A DNA stretch of 15,977 nucleotides from contig CALMMO010000531.1 of the NCBI GenBank assembly GCA_937868455.1, forward strand, positions 1 to 15,977, written 5' to 3'. Below, in pieces: positions 7,882 through 12,916 of this stretch. Within the stretch, counting starts at the first letter, position 1. Each line of letters opens with the position of its first letter. Source of the DNA: an uncultured Marmoricola sp. (lineage in GTDB: Bacteria > Actinomycetota > Actinomycetes > Propionibacteriales > Nocardioidaceae). The notes beneath the pieces are model-generated. The model was not told the origin of the DNA. It was given only the letters and a program-made list of their open reading frames with translations, and searched no databases. The translations under genes and the position numbers were made by a program.

Positions 7882-9135
7882 AGCCTCTGCCCCCGCGCTG
7901 TCGTGACGACCCAGCACTCGATCGATCGCCGCCGCAAGCAAGCCAACGATGAGCAAGGTGTAGACCGCCTGTGCGAGCACCGCAAAGTGCGGCCACAGGA
8001 CCTGTCGATCGAGGTAATCCATCGGCCCAGTCACCCAGCGAATCACTTCATAGGTGCCGAACTCGGCTTGCCTGGCCAATACGAAGACCAAGCCAAACAG
8101 CACGACCTGAAGCAGTCCGGCCACCACGAGCACTTTGATTCCCTGGGCGATGCCAGCGAATCGTCCCGCCAGATCCCCCATCACGCGCCCGACCCAGGTG
8201 CGCACCAAGGCGGGGGCCATGCGCAGCCAGCCCTGGACACGGGCGTTGGCCTTCGCGGCGTACGACGTCGCAAGTTCGACCCCATCAGCATCACGGCGAA
8301 ACACGATCGCACCCACGGTGAGCCAAGCCAGCGGCACGATCACCAAGGTTTGGCTATCGCCTGCAACGGCCCACACCCACTCCTTAACCCCATCGAGGGC
8401 AGGGCCCAAAGGCCCCAGCACCCCGACCAACTGTTGCCAGGTGGCGGCGCCCCACACCCATAGTTGTCGGGTCGTCACCCAGTCACTGACCAAACCAAAC
8501 AATGGCCCCAGGCGATGCACCAACAGGGTCAGCCAGGTGACCTCCAACCATGCAGCAGCAAGCCCCCAACCGACGTGCTTGTCGGGCAGATCGAAACGCT
8601 CGATCAGCCAGCGAAAGACGAACGCGAGCGCAATGAGCACGAGCAACGAACTTCCAGTGGCGATCAGCGTGCGCTCGGTGTCGGCCCCTTGCGCCAACCA
8701 GGCACTCGAACCGTTTTGCAGCTCGTCGATATTGGCCTCATTGACCCACTTCTGTCGATCATCAGCGAGGTAGCCCTGCGCCGAATAGACCGCCAGAAAA
8801 GGCACCAGTGTGCTAGCCAGGAGTGCCAGGCGTTCGCGCATTGGGTGGGCACCTGAGCCGTCGGTCTCAAAGTGGGTGTTACGCAACGAAGGCGACACCG
8901 TGCGCAGCATCAACACCAACGCCGACAAACTCGCCAGCGGCGCCAATGGCACCAGCAATGCGCCGAGAAGGTGATTGCTGTCAGAGACGATCACCGCCGC
9001 CCACAAAGCCGCGTTGCGCACGGCCTGGCCCAGCAAAAAGATGGTCAACAACACCGGCCAGTGCGCCGCGATGATCCGCAGTCCCCGCCACACCACCTCC
9101 GCGGTGTCGCTGAAAGCCTCGCGCACATCGTTCAC
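7861..9135 (-). CDS. polytopic membrane protein (about 8 helices), function unknown
   Basis: The 424-residue product has hydrophobic segments at about 26-50, 56-78, 105-125, 160-182, 193-215, 272-290, 340-362 and 385-408. Charged loops include RFDLPDKHVGW and a long amphipathic segment (about 295-335). I do not recognise the family. The GTG at 9135 is supported by TAGGAT, which ends 6 bases before it, giving a probable leaderless start; AGGA in the same place could also act as a ribosome site. It converges on the three-gene exported-protein operon and overlaps it by 21 bases. It may work with those proteins, as a translocator or permease for example, but that is only inference from proximity. 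Confidence 0.83.
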   Translation of the reverse strand: MNDVREAFSDTAEVVWRGLRIIAAHWPVLLTIFLLGQAVRNAALWAAVIVSDSNHLLGALLVPLAPLASLSALVLMLRTVSPSLRNTHFETDGSGAHPMRERLALLASTLVPFLAVYSAQGYLADDRQKWVNEANIDELQNGSSAWLAQGADTERTLIATGSSLLVLIALAFVFRWLIERFDLPDKHVGWGLAAAWLEVTWLTLLVHRLGPLFGLVSDWVTTRQLWVWGAATWQQLVGVLGPLGPALDGVKEWVWAVAGDSQTLVIVPLAWLTVGAIVFRRDADGVELATSYAAKANARVQGWLRMAPALVRTWVGRVMGDLAGRFAGIAQGIKVLVVAGLLQVVLFGLVFVLARQAEFGTYEVIRWVTGPMDYLDRQVLWPHFAVLAQAVYTLLIVGLLAAAIDRVLGRHDSAGAEASAHADL

Positions 9136-9141
9136 GGGGGG

Positions 9142-9147
9142 ATCCTA
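9142..9147 (-). promoter_or_regulatory. -10 box of the 424-aa membrane gene, probably leaderless
   Basis: TAGGAT on the minus strand is followed by six C residues and then the GTG at 9135. No clear -35 is seen. The left end of the accessory island starts 24 bases upstream (9171), so the island abuts this promoter without disrupting the -10. Confidence 0.45.
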
Positions 9148-9170
9148 TGTTGTGGATTTCGGGGGTGGAA

Positions 9171-9195
9171 AAGTCACAAGTAAACCTGTGACTTT
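9171..9195 (+). repeat. left boundary inverted repeat of the accessory island (near-palindrome)
   Basis: The 25 bases are the exact reverse complement of 11957-11981. The unit is itself nearly palindromic: arms AAGTCACA and TGTGACTT separated by 8 bases. Together with the 33-base direct repeat just inside, it marks the left edge of the island. It may be part of the ancestral integration site or a binding site; no transposase gene accompanies it. Confidence 0.85.
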
Positions 9196-9201
9196 GGCGC
9201 C

Positions 9202-9234
9202 TCACCCGGATGATCCTCCCCGCAAAGCGACAAA
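9202..9234 (+). repeat. 33-base direct repeat, copy 1 (putative attachment site, left end)
   Basis: It begins TCACCCGGATGATC and contains CCCCGCAAAGCG. It is identical over 33 bases to 11927-11959 and differs at two positions from 10583-10615. On the right it continues with a stretch shared with copy 2 (GGGTG, then GGGGGAGCCC). On its left there is no recombinase tail, unlike copies 2 and 3. This is what a left att junction of an integrated element would look like. Confidence 0.8.
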
Positions 9235-9565
9235 CTTCCGGGTGAAGGGGGGAGCCCGTGCGGATTCGGGGTCCCCAGACTGCTGTTATCTAAGCCCTTC
9301 GGCATCGGCCGTGCTGGACGGTTCCGCAGCTGAATCTCGTAACTTTGCTGATCAATAGATCAATTTCTGAGCCTCAAACAGGGATATTTCGGGCAGTTCG
9401 ACGGCCTTTGATCAGCAAACTTACGAAGCTGTCAGTCACATACTGGGTGCCAAAAGAGTCAAGATGTGCGTCTGAGTCGATTGGAATGATTTGACGGCCA
9501 TGGCTAGATAGAAATTGTCGCTCGGAGTGGTACCCACACTCTTCAGTCGGTGCACCTCCCAGCGA
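9235..9565. other. intergenic stretch inside the island
   Basis: No credible coding region is seen on either strand. It holds TCACCCGG/CCGGGTGA arms (9202-9209 with 9239-9246) that could fold, and the long imperfect inverted repeat at 9328-9431. Base composition falls towards AT from about 9330. It is the 3' side of the 46-aa gene, so some of it may be that transcript's trailer. Confidence 0.6.
9328..9431. repeat. long imperfect inverted repeat
   Basis: The arms 9338-9355 and 9408-9425 pair at 17 of 18 positions (core TTTGCTGATCAA against TTGATCAGCAAA), separated by 52 bases. CAGCT (9328-9332) and AGCTG (9427-9431) extend the pairing across a small bulge. It lies about 135 bases past the stop of the 46-aa gene. 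It could be a transcript-end structure or the remains of a mobile element end; nothing in it decides. Confidence 0.7.
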
Positions 9566-9706
9566 TCAAGACGCTCTACTACCAGCAGCGCTCGCCACAA
9601 ATAGACACAGAACTACAATTGTCCATTTTACGTCCCAATTGCCGAATATTGACATGACCCCCACGATAACCAGCAGGACACCCATGATTATTGAGATCGT
9701 TCGCAT
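9566..9706 (-). CDS. small two-helix membrane protein (46 aa), possible partner of the upstream exported protein
   Basis: The frame MRTISIIMGVLL to the stop gives two hydrophobic segments (about 4-21 and 28-42) with the short charged turn GNWDVK between them. The ATG at 9706 lies 8 bases after the stop of the 225-aa gene, so the two are probably cotranscribed; a recognisable ribosome site is lacking (only GAAA upstream). The frame stays open to 9787, but that part overlaps the upstream gene and is not protein-like. Small two-helix proteins directly after an exported membrane-active peptide are often immunity proteins, but that role here is a guess. The DNA is clearly richer in A and T than the housekeeping genes. 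Confidence 0.55.
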   Translation of the reverse strand: MRTISIIMGVLLVIVGVMSIFGNWDVKWTIVVLCLFVASAAGSRAS

Positions 9707-9714
9707 TGTAGATT

Positions 9715-10392
9715 TCAACGTGCCCAACACCACGCGACTCCAACATACGCGAGGTGGAACCCGACCCCACGGTCGTTCCAATTGCACGCATTAATGCCCG
9801 CCGCACCTAGCGATAGGAGTGCAGCAATTGCACCACCAGAAAGTCCGCCAACGCCTGTCCATGAGGTGAGTTCCGCGGCGACCCAGGCAGCACCAGAGCC
9901 AGCAGCAACCCCCTTTACGAGGATATTCGTGGCATAGTTGTCCAACCACAGGGTGATTCCCCACCAGGAGAACGTAACTCCCCCGTGACGGGTCCAGCGA
10001 TCAATGGAAGAGAGCGAGGCGCGCCCTCCCAACAGGAGGACACCTTGATGCGTTTCGACCGTGATACTTCCAGTCGCGGATCGCAACTGCTTGTTAGATA
10101 GAGCAATTGTTGCGGCAACAGCCCTCGCGGCTACCGGATCCGCTTCGGAAACCGCCCCTGGAACTTTGGCAACGAAGCCACCCGATCGAGACCAATTCAC
10201 ATACTGATCGAACTTCGCGATTGTTTCTGAATCAAGGTTAGCGAATCTTCTGCTGAGTTCAGCCGAGCCGCCACTTTCAGCGGAAATTGAGTCAACTGCT
10301 ATGGAAGCCGATTTCGATACAGTGGCAAACGCTGGTTGCGCAAATGACATCACAATCGCCAGCGGCACAATTATTAGGGCACGCAACTTCAT
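9715..10392 (-). CDS. exported protein with a glycine-rich hydrophobic C-terminal region, unknown function
   Basis: The 225-residue product starts with a clear signal peptide (MKLRALIIVPLAIVMSFAQPAFA, cleavage likely near 23-24). A soluble middle (about 30-135) is followed by an aromatic motif SWWGITLWLDNYATN (142-156), a glycine/alanine-rich hydrophobic stretch that could make a helical hairpin (about 158-202), and a compact tail with C203, C222 and several Trp (NWNDRGVGF, then VGVAWCWAR). The WWG, hydrophobic hairpin and GRGV-like tail resemble exported hypothetical proteins I have seen in Gram-positive genomes, but I cannot name a family. There is no good ribosome site (GGGAG touches the ATG). 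It sits 33 bases from the recombinase remnant, has atypical composition, and looks like acquired cargo. Confidence 0.75.
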   Translation of the reverse strand: MKLRALIIVPLAIVMSFAQPAFATVSKSASIAVDSISAESGGSAELSRRFANLDSETIAKFDQYVNWSRSGGFVAKVPGAVSEADPVAARAVAATIALSNKQLRSATGSITVETHQGVLLLGGRASLSSIDRWTRHGGVTFSWWGITLWLDNYATNILVKGVAAGSGAAWVAAELTSWTGVGGLSGGAIAALLSLGAAGINACNWNDRGVGFHLAYVGVAWCWAR

Positions 10393-10424
10393 CTCCCGGA
10401 TCGATTGAAGGTGGTTGTGCGAAC

Positions 10425-10594
10425 GTAACAGGCCGGGATGGGCGTCGCGACCGGCGGGCGCCGAGAGGCTGGTGGCTGCTGTAGCCCTGCTTCAGGACGT
10501 TTCCAGACTCCACGAAACTGCGGTTGATCCAGTGCGAGGGCTGATCAACGCCAGCCCCTGCTTCACCCGGCAAATGCACACTTCACCCGGATGA
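10425..10594 (+). pseudogene. serine-recombinase-like C-terminal remnant, copy A (frameshifted)
   Basis: This stretch aligns by hand with 11780-11938. Over the 108 bases starting at the shared GGCTGCTGTAGCCC I count about 12 differences. In the right frame it reads AERLVAAVALLQDVSRLHETAVDPVRGLINA and ends FTRQMHTSPG-stop, the same as copy B. Upstream of 10460 the frame is broken, and only scattered matches remain. No catalytic domain is present. It is therefore a decayed 3' end, homologous to copy B, on the strand opposite to the cargo genes. Identification as a large serine recombinase rests on copy B. Confidence 0.7.
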
Positions 10595-10615
10595 TCATCC
10601 CCGCAAAGCGTCAAA
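10583..10615 (+). repeat. 33-base direct repeat, copy 2 (internal junction)
   Basis: It matches copies 1 and 3 at 31 of 33 positions. On the left it is fused to the recombinase tail, as copy 3 is (CTTCACCCGG also occurs 20 bases earlier as a short direct repeat). On the right it first matches copy 3 (GTCACAGG), then copy 1 (GGGGGAGCCC). It thus combines features of both outer copies, as expected at the junction of two tandem insertions. Confidence 0.8.
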
Positions 10616-10765
10616 GTCACAGGGTGGGCTCGTAGGGGGAGCCCATTGGTGTGTAACTCTGGGCGCCAGCAAGGGAGTAGTCCCACGCATAGGCATTACC
10701 GCCCACAAGCATTCCAACAATGACCAAGCGACAAATATGGTCGCGGCCCGGAGTCGCCGAACCAT
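10595..10765 (-). CDS. small single-pass membrane protein (56 aa), coupled to the upstream exported protein
   Basis: The ATG at 10765 shares its A with the stop of the 215-aa gene (TGATG), the tightest translational coupling in the window. The product has a basic start (MVRRLRAA), one hydrophobic segment at about 7-24 and a Pro-rich tail. Its final 14 or so codons are read from repeat copy 2 and its flank (PPCDFDALRG-stop), so the present C terminus may be a product of the integration event rather than the original end. Coupling supports reality of the gene; function unknown. It is the counterpart of the 46-aa protein in the other module. Confidence 0.55.
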   Translation of the reverse strand: MVRRLRAATIFVAWSLLECLWAVMPMRGTTPLLAPRVTHQWAPPTSPPCDFDALRG

Positions 10766-11412
10766 CAGCCCATCTCCCCCGTAAAGATCTGAACGCGGTC
10801 CGCTAGTAACCACTCTTCACCGACTCGCTTCAAAGACAGCTGATATTGCATTTGACCACCAGACCAGGCCTTGTGGCCGGGGTTGGAATAGGCCACATGG
10901 CCACCAAAGAGCACGAATGCTTCATCTCCGAGAACTCGCACTCCCTCCCACTTTTCGACGACCTGTTTACTTGATTGGGCACTGTTGTATCCGGGATCAT
11001 TCCTGACCTTTTCGATGGCCTCACCAAGCGTGCGCATTTGACTCTGCCTCTCGCTGGGTACCCATGCCTTGGAAGCCGCACCCAAAGTCGACGTGTGCCG
11101 ACTGCTTGCGAACCACCGAGCTCGCGCCTTCAGTGGCCTGGGCATATCTGACGCCGCGGCGATTTGATCAAGACACGCGACTGCGGCACGGCGAACTGCG
11201 GCAATAGCTGAGGGGTTGCCCGAGTTTGGAAATGCCTTGAGTATCGCGTGCTTTGCGCCGAGGTTCCCGTCGTCGACGCTTGGCACCTTTGCATTTTGGA
11301 TTGCCTCAATCTTCCCCGAGGGCAAATCGTCGTTGCCTGCTGAGGCGTACACACCCATACCCGCGGCCAGTCCCACTACAGCGCCGAGCGCTGCGACTCG
11401 CATTTTCCTCAC
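10765..11412 (-). CDS. exported protein of unknown function (215 aa)
   Basis: The product has a hydrophobic N-terminal segment (about 5-24, with AVVGLAAGMGVYASA) that is a signal peptide or anchor. The soluble domain contains a helical first half (AVRRAAVACLDQIAAA) and a beta-rich end (VRVLGDEAFVLFGGHVAYSN, then QYQLSLKRVGEEWLLADRVQIFTGE). That ending is reminiscent of NTF2-like or mce-associated exported domains, where a phrase of the type 'L-x-x-x-G-x-x-W-x-L/V' closes the fold; I would not go beyond this. Start: GTG at 11412 with GGGAGG 10 bases upstream, preferred over the ATG at 11403, for which spacing would be too short. It is coupled to the 56-aa gene. Cargo of island module 2. Confidence 0.75.
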   Translation of the reverse strand: MRKMRVAALGAVVGLAAGMGVYASAGNDDLPSGKIEAIQNAKVPSVDDGNLGAKHAILKAFPNSGNPSAIAAVRRAAVACLDQIAAASDMPRPLKARARWFASSRHTSTLGAASKAWVPSERQSQMRTLGEAIEKVRNDPGYNSAQSSKQVVEKWEGVRVLGDEAFVLFGGHVAYSNPGHKAWSGGQMQYQLSLKRVGEEWLLADRVQIFTGEMG

Positions 11413-11623
11413 GCTAGGGTCGCCTCCCGACTAACTAGCACACTATGGGTGTGAAATTTATCACCCCAACCGCCCTAATGAGAGTTACGCTCGCGACGGT
11501 AGTCCGTGACAAATGCCTTGTGGCGTCGTCGGCCGATAGCTTGGGCTCACGCAGTAACGGCTAGATGGTCCGGGTCTCACGGCCAGCTCACGGGGCGGCT
11601 GTCCGCTCGACTGCCGGTCGTGA
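11413..11623. other. intergenic region between module 2 cargo and the recombinase remnant
   Basis: It contains a possible minus-strand -10 box TAGTGT (11440-11445), overlapping a CACAC/GTGTG inverted repeat (11439-11453), for the 215-aa gene. The rest, about 11460-11623, shows no convincing coding sequence; it may be further degraded recombinase DNA, but I could not align it. Confidence 0.4.
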
Positions 11624-11938
11624 CGGCTCGAAGCACTCACGAAGAAACTGGCGCAACTCGACAAACGCGAAGAACGTCTGATCGATCTGGCTGAGTCCGG
11701 CTTGCCTCAAGACAAGATCCGAGGGCGGATCAACAGTCTGCGTAGTGAGCGGGCTCGCCTGAACGCTGAGCTTGCCCAAACAGGCGAAGAACTCGCCACG
11801 GGCGCTGAGCGGCTCTTGGCTGCTGTAGCCCTGCTCCAGGACGTTCCACATCTCTATGAAACAGCGGTTGATCCAGTGCGAGGGTTGACCAACGCCAGTC
11901 CCTGCTTCACCCGGCAAATGCACACTTCACCCGGATGA
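11624..11938 (+). pseudogene. serine-recombinase-like C-terminal remnant, copy B
   Basis: The open stretch after an in-frame TGA (11621-11623) encodes about 104 residues: RLEALTKKLAQLDKREERLIDLAESG, then LPQDKIRGRINSLRSERARL, AELAQTGEELATGAERLLAAVALLQDVPHLYETA and finally VRGLTNASPCFTRQMHTSPG. The charged coiled-coil, with KREERLIDL, LPQDKIRxRI and the closing FTR phrase, is what I know from the C-terminal part of actinobacterial large serine recombinases. The resolvase catalytic and zinc-ribbon domains (several hundred residues) are missing, so this is a 5'-truncated remnant. It runs straight into repeat copy 3. An apparent TTG start exists at 11702, but expression is doubtful. Confidence 0.75.
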
Positions 11939-11959
11939 TCCTCCCCGCAAAGCGACAAA
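11927..11959 (+). repeat. 33-base direct repeat, copy 3 (putative attachment site, right end)
   Basis: It is identical over all 33 bases to copy 1, 2.7 kb away, and is fused on the left to recombinase remnant B. On the right it runs into the boundary inverted repeat, which shares the last bases. It lies about 90 bases from the 3' end of tRNA-Ser. Confidence 0.8.
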
Positions 11960-11981
11960 GTCACAGGTTTACTTGTGACTT
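11957..11981 (-). repeat. right boundary inverted repeat of the accessory island
   Basis: It is the exact reverse complement of 9171-9195, with the same AAGTCACA/TGTGACTT near-palindrome. Identity stops at once on the outer sides, but a weak match (4 of 6) continues on the inner side. The right edge of the island is therefore here, 14 bases before the A-rich run belonging to the tRNA terminator. Confidence 0.85.
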
Positions 11982-11995
11982 CGACACTGCGCCCC

Positions 11996-12025
11996 AAAAA
12001 CCAAAAACCCGGACGAAAGCCCGGG
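11996..12025 (-). terminator. rho-independent terminator of tRNA-Ser
   Basis: On the minus strand CCCGGGC, loop TTTC, GTCCGGG form a 7-pair stem with one G-U (12025-12008), followed by TTTTT and, after GG, TTTTT again. It begins 25 bases after the tRNA CCA end and reads in the tRNA direction. Confidence 0.85.
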
Positions 12026-12049
12026 CTAGAGGGAGTCAAACGACTGCAG

Positions 12050-12137
12050 TGGCGGAGGATAGGGGATTCGAACCCCTGAGGGCTTGCACCCAACCCGCTT
12101 TCCAAGCGAGCGCCATAGGCCACTAGGCGAATCCTCC
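12050..12137 (-). tRNA. tRNA-Ser (anticodon GGA), CCA encoded
   Basis: On the minus strand the acceptor GGAGGAT (5' end 12137) pairs with ATCCTCC (12060-12054), then G and an encoded CCA (12052-12050). The anticodon stem-loop reads CGCTTGGAAAGCG, giving GGA (serine UCC/UCU). A long variable arm (type II tRNA) and the T loop GGGGTTCGAATCCCC are present. At 88 bases including CCA the length fits serine tRNA. It is divergent from the SRP RNA gene. The accessory island ends about 70 bases past its 3' end. Confidence 0.97.
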
Positions 12138-12144
12138 GCCGGAG

Positions 12145-12150
12145 AGGTTA
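12145..12150 (-). promoter_or_regulatory. -10 box of tRNA-Ser
   Basis: TAACCT on the minus strand ends 7 bases before the mature tRNA 5' end, so the transcript would begin at or just before the tRNA. No clear -35 is visible. Confidence 0.4.
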
Positions 12151-12221
12151 CCTGGTTGCTGGGGTGGGCGACGAATCGGTGGGGAGCTAAGCCCGAGTCG
12201 GCGTTGGGTGGGCTTGCCCCG

Positions 12222-12227
12222 TAGACT
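12222..12227 (+). promoter_or_regulatory. -10 box of the SRP RNA gene
   Basis: TAGACT fits TANNNT and predicts a start near 12233-12234, which agrees with the base of the SRP RNA stem (12236). Confidence 0.5.
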
Positions 12228-12231
12228 CTGC

Positions 12232-12322
12232 GCAACCCCTCATGCGGCGACATCTCACTGAACTCCCCCAGGGCCGGAAGGCAGCAAGGGCAGGTGGGCT
12301 CTGTTGGGTGCATGGGGGGCCT
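12232..12322 (+). ncRNA. ffs: signal recognition particle 4.5S RNA (small bacterial type)
   Basis: The conserved SRP tetraloop and symmetric-loop segment GGGCCGGAAGGCAGCAAGGGC (about 12271-12291) is the Ffh-binding signature, within ACTCCCCCAG and AGGTGGGCTCT. The ends pair: CCCCTCATGC (12236-12245) with GCATGGGGGG (12310-12319), with a single T-G pair, closing a hairpin of about 90 bases without an Alu domain. The RNA forms the core of the particle that targets nascent membrane proteins. A short CCTTTTC follows as a weak terminator. It lies divergent to tRNA-Ser, and in many actinomycetes this pair lies near dnaX, as here. Confidence 0.93.
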
Positions 12323-12333
12323 TTTCTTGCCTC

Positions 12334-12361
12334 TTGACTTGGACACCTGTCCACTTACACA
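12334..12361 (+). promoter_or_regulatory. promoter of the TetR-P450-SDR-CYP51 operon
   Basis: TTGACT (12334-12339) and TACACA (12356-12361), spaced by 16 bases, give the best -35/-10 pair in the window. Transcription would start close to the GTG at 12371, so the mRNA is probably leaderless. Confidence 0.5.
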
Positions 12362-12376
12362 CTTAGACACGTGTCC
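12341..12376. promoter_or_regulatory. two-site operator, probably for the adjacent TetR regulator
   Basis: Two similar palindromes, GGACACCTGTCC (12341-12352) and AGACACGTGTCC (12365-12376, GACACGTGTC perfect), have centres 24 bases apart. The first lies between -35 and -10 and the second covers the transcription start and the GTG start codon of the TetR gene. TetR proteins usually bind such sites beside their own gene, so autorepression is likely. Confidence 0.65.
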
Positions 12377-12916
12377 AGATGGGATGGCAGTGCGGCGAAG
12401 TTGATCGCTGCTGCGCGCCAAACCCTCGCCACCACGGCGTACGACGACCTCACCGTGCGCTTAGTCGCCAAAGAGGCAGGGGTGGCTCCCGCGACGGCCT
12501 ACAACCACTTCAAGTCCAAGCAGCACTTGGTGGCCGCGACGTACCTCGACCTCCTAGAAAACAACCCGATTCAGGATCAGCCTGCCGCTGACGCGCACGA
12601 GCGGCTCTCGAATCTCTTCACCCGACTGCTCGGACTTCTCGATAACTGTCCGGAGATTGCCGCGGCTGCCACCGTGGCCATGCTGGCCGACCAGCCCGAC
12701 GTCAAACAGGTCCGCACTCGAATCGGGCGATTGATGCGGGCCAACTTGAGCAAGGCGCTGGCCCCCGATGGTGACGTGGATGAGCGGGTGCTGACCACGC
12801 TCGAAATCGCCTGGGCCGGAGCACTCATGCGCTCGGGGCTGGGACACATCCCACGCGAGCAGGCCACCAAGGAACTTAACGATCTCGCCCATCTAGTCCT
12901 CAAAGGCAGCCAATGA
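12371..12916 (+). CDS. TetR-family transcriptional regulator
   Basis: The 181-residue product has a standard TetR N-terminal domain: helix 1 about 8-21 and the helix-turn-helix at about 28-47 (TVRLVAKEAGVAPATAYNHF), followed by the usual F-x-S/K-K motif. The C-terminal ligand domain (about 55-178) is all helical. The GTG at 12371 lies within the second operator palindrome and just past the promoter, so translation is probably leaderless. Its stop overlaps the P450 ATG as ATGA (12913-12916), making it the first gene of the operon that it most likely represses. In Mycobacterium a comparable regulator precedes CYP123. The ligand is unknown; a sterol-, fatty-acid- or terpenoid-like P450 substrate is possible. 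Confidence 0.92.
   Translation: MSRWDGSAAKLIAAARQTLATTAYDDLTVRLVAKEAGVAPATAYNHFKSKQHLVAATYLDLLENNPIQDQPAADAHERLSNLFTRLLGLLDNCPEIAAAATVAMLADQPDVKQVRTRIGRLMRANLSKALAPDGDVDERVLTTLEIAWAGALMRSGLGHIPREQATKELNDLAHLVLKGSQ

Noticed and set aside
9171..9195. CRP/GlxR-type binding site
   Set aside because: The half-sites are in the everted order (TCACA, then TGTGA, 8 bases apart) rather than TGTGA-N6-TCACA.
10292..11923. Two similar minus-strand frames beginning MHLPGEAG (10292-10579 and 11588-11923) as a paralogous gene pair
   Set aside because: They are antisense to the recombinase remnants; the similarity comes from the plus-strand repeat, whose reading gives a coherent coiled-coil recombinase tail, while these frames give no protein-like sequence beyond it.
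9202..11959. CRISPR array from the 33-base direct repeats
   Set aside because: Only three copies about 1.35 kb apart, with genes between them; no spacers of regular length and no cas genes.
9171..11981. Ordinary insertion sequence or composite transposon with terminal inverted repeats
   Set aside because: No DDE transposase-like frame inside; the only mobility sequences are serine-recombinase-like 3' remnants, and identical direct repeats lie inside the inverted ends rather than as short outside duplications.
12026..12421. Minus-strand frame across tRNA-Ser, SRP RNA and the TetR promoter
   Set aside because: It runs through two structural RNA genes and has no protein-like character.
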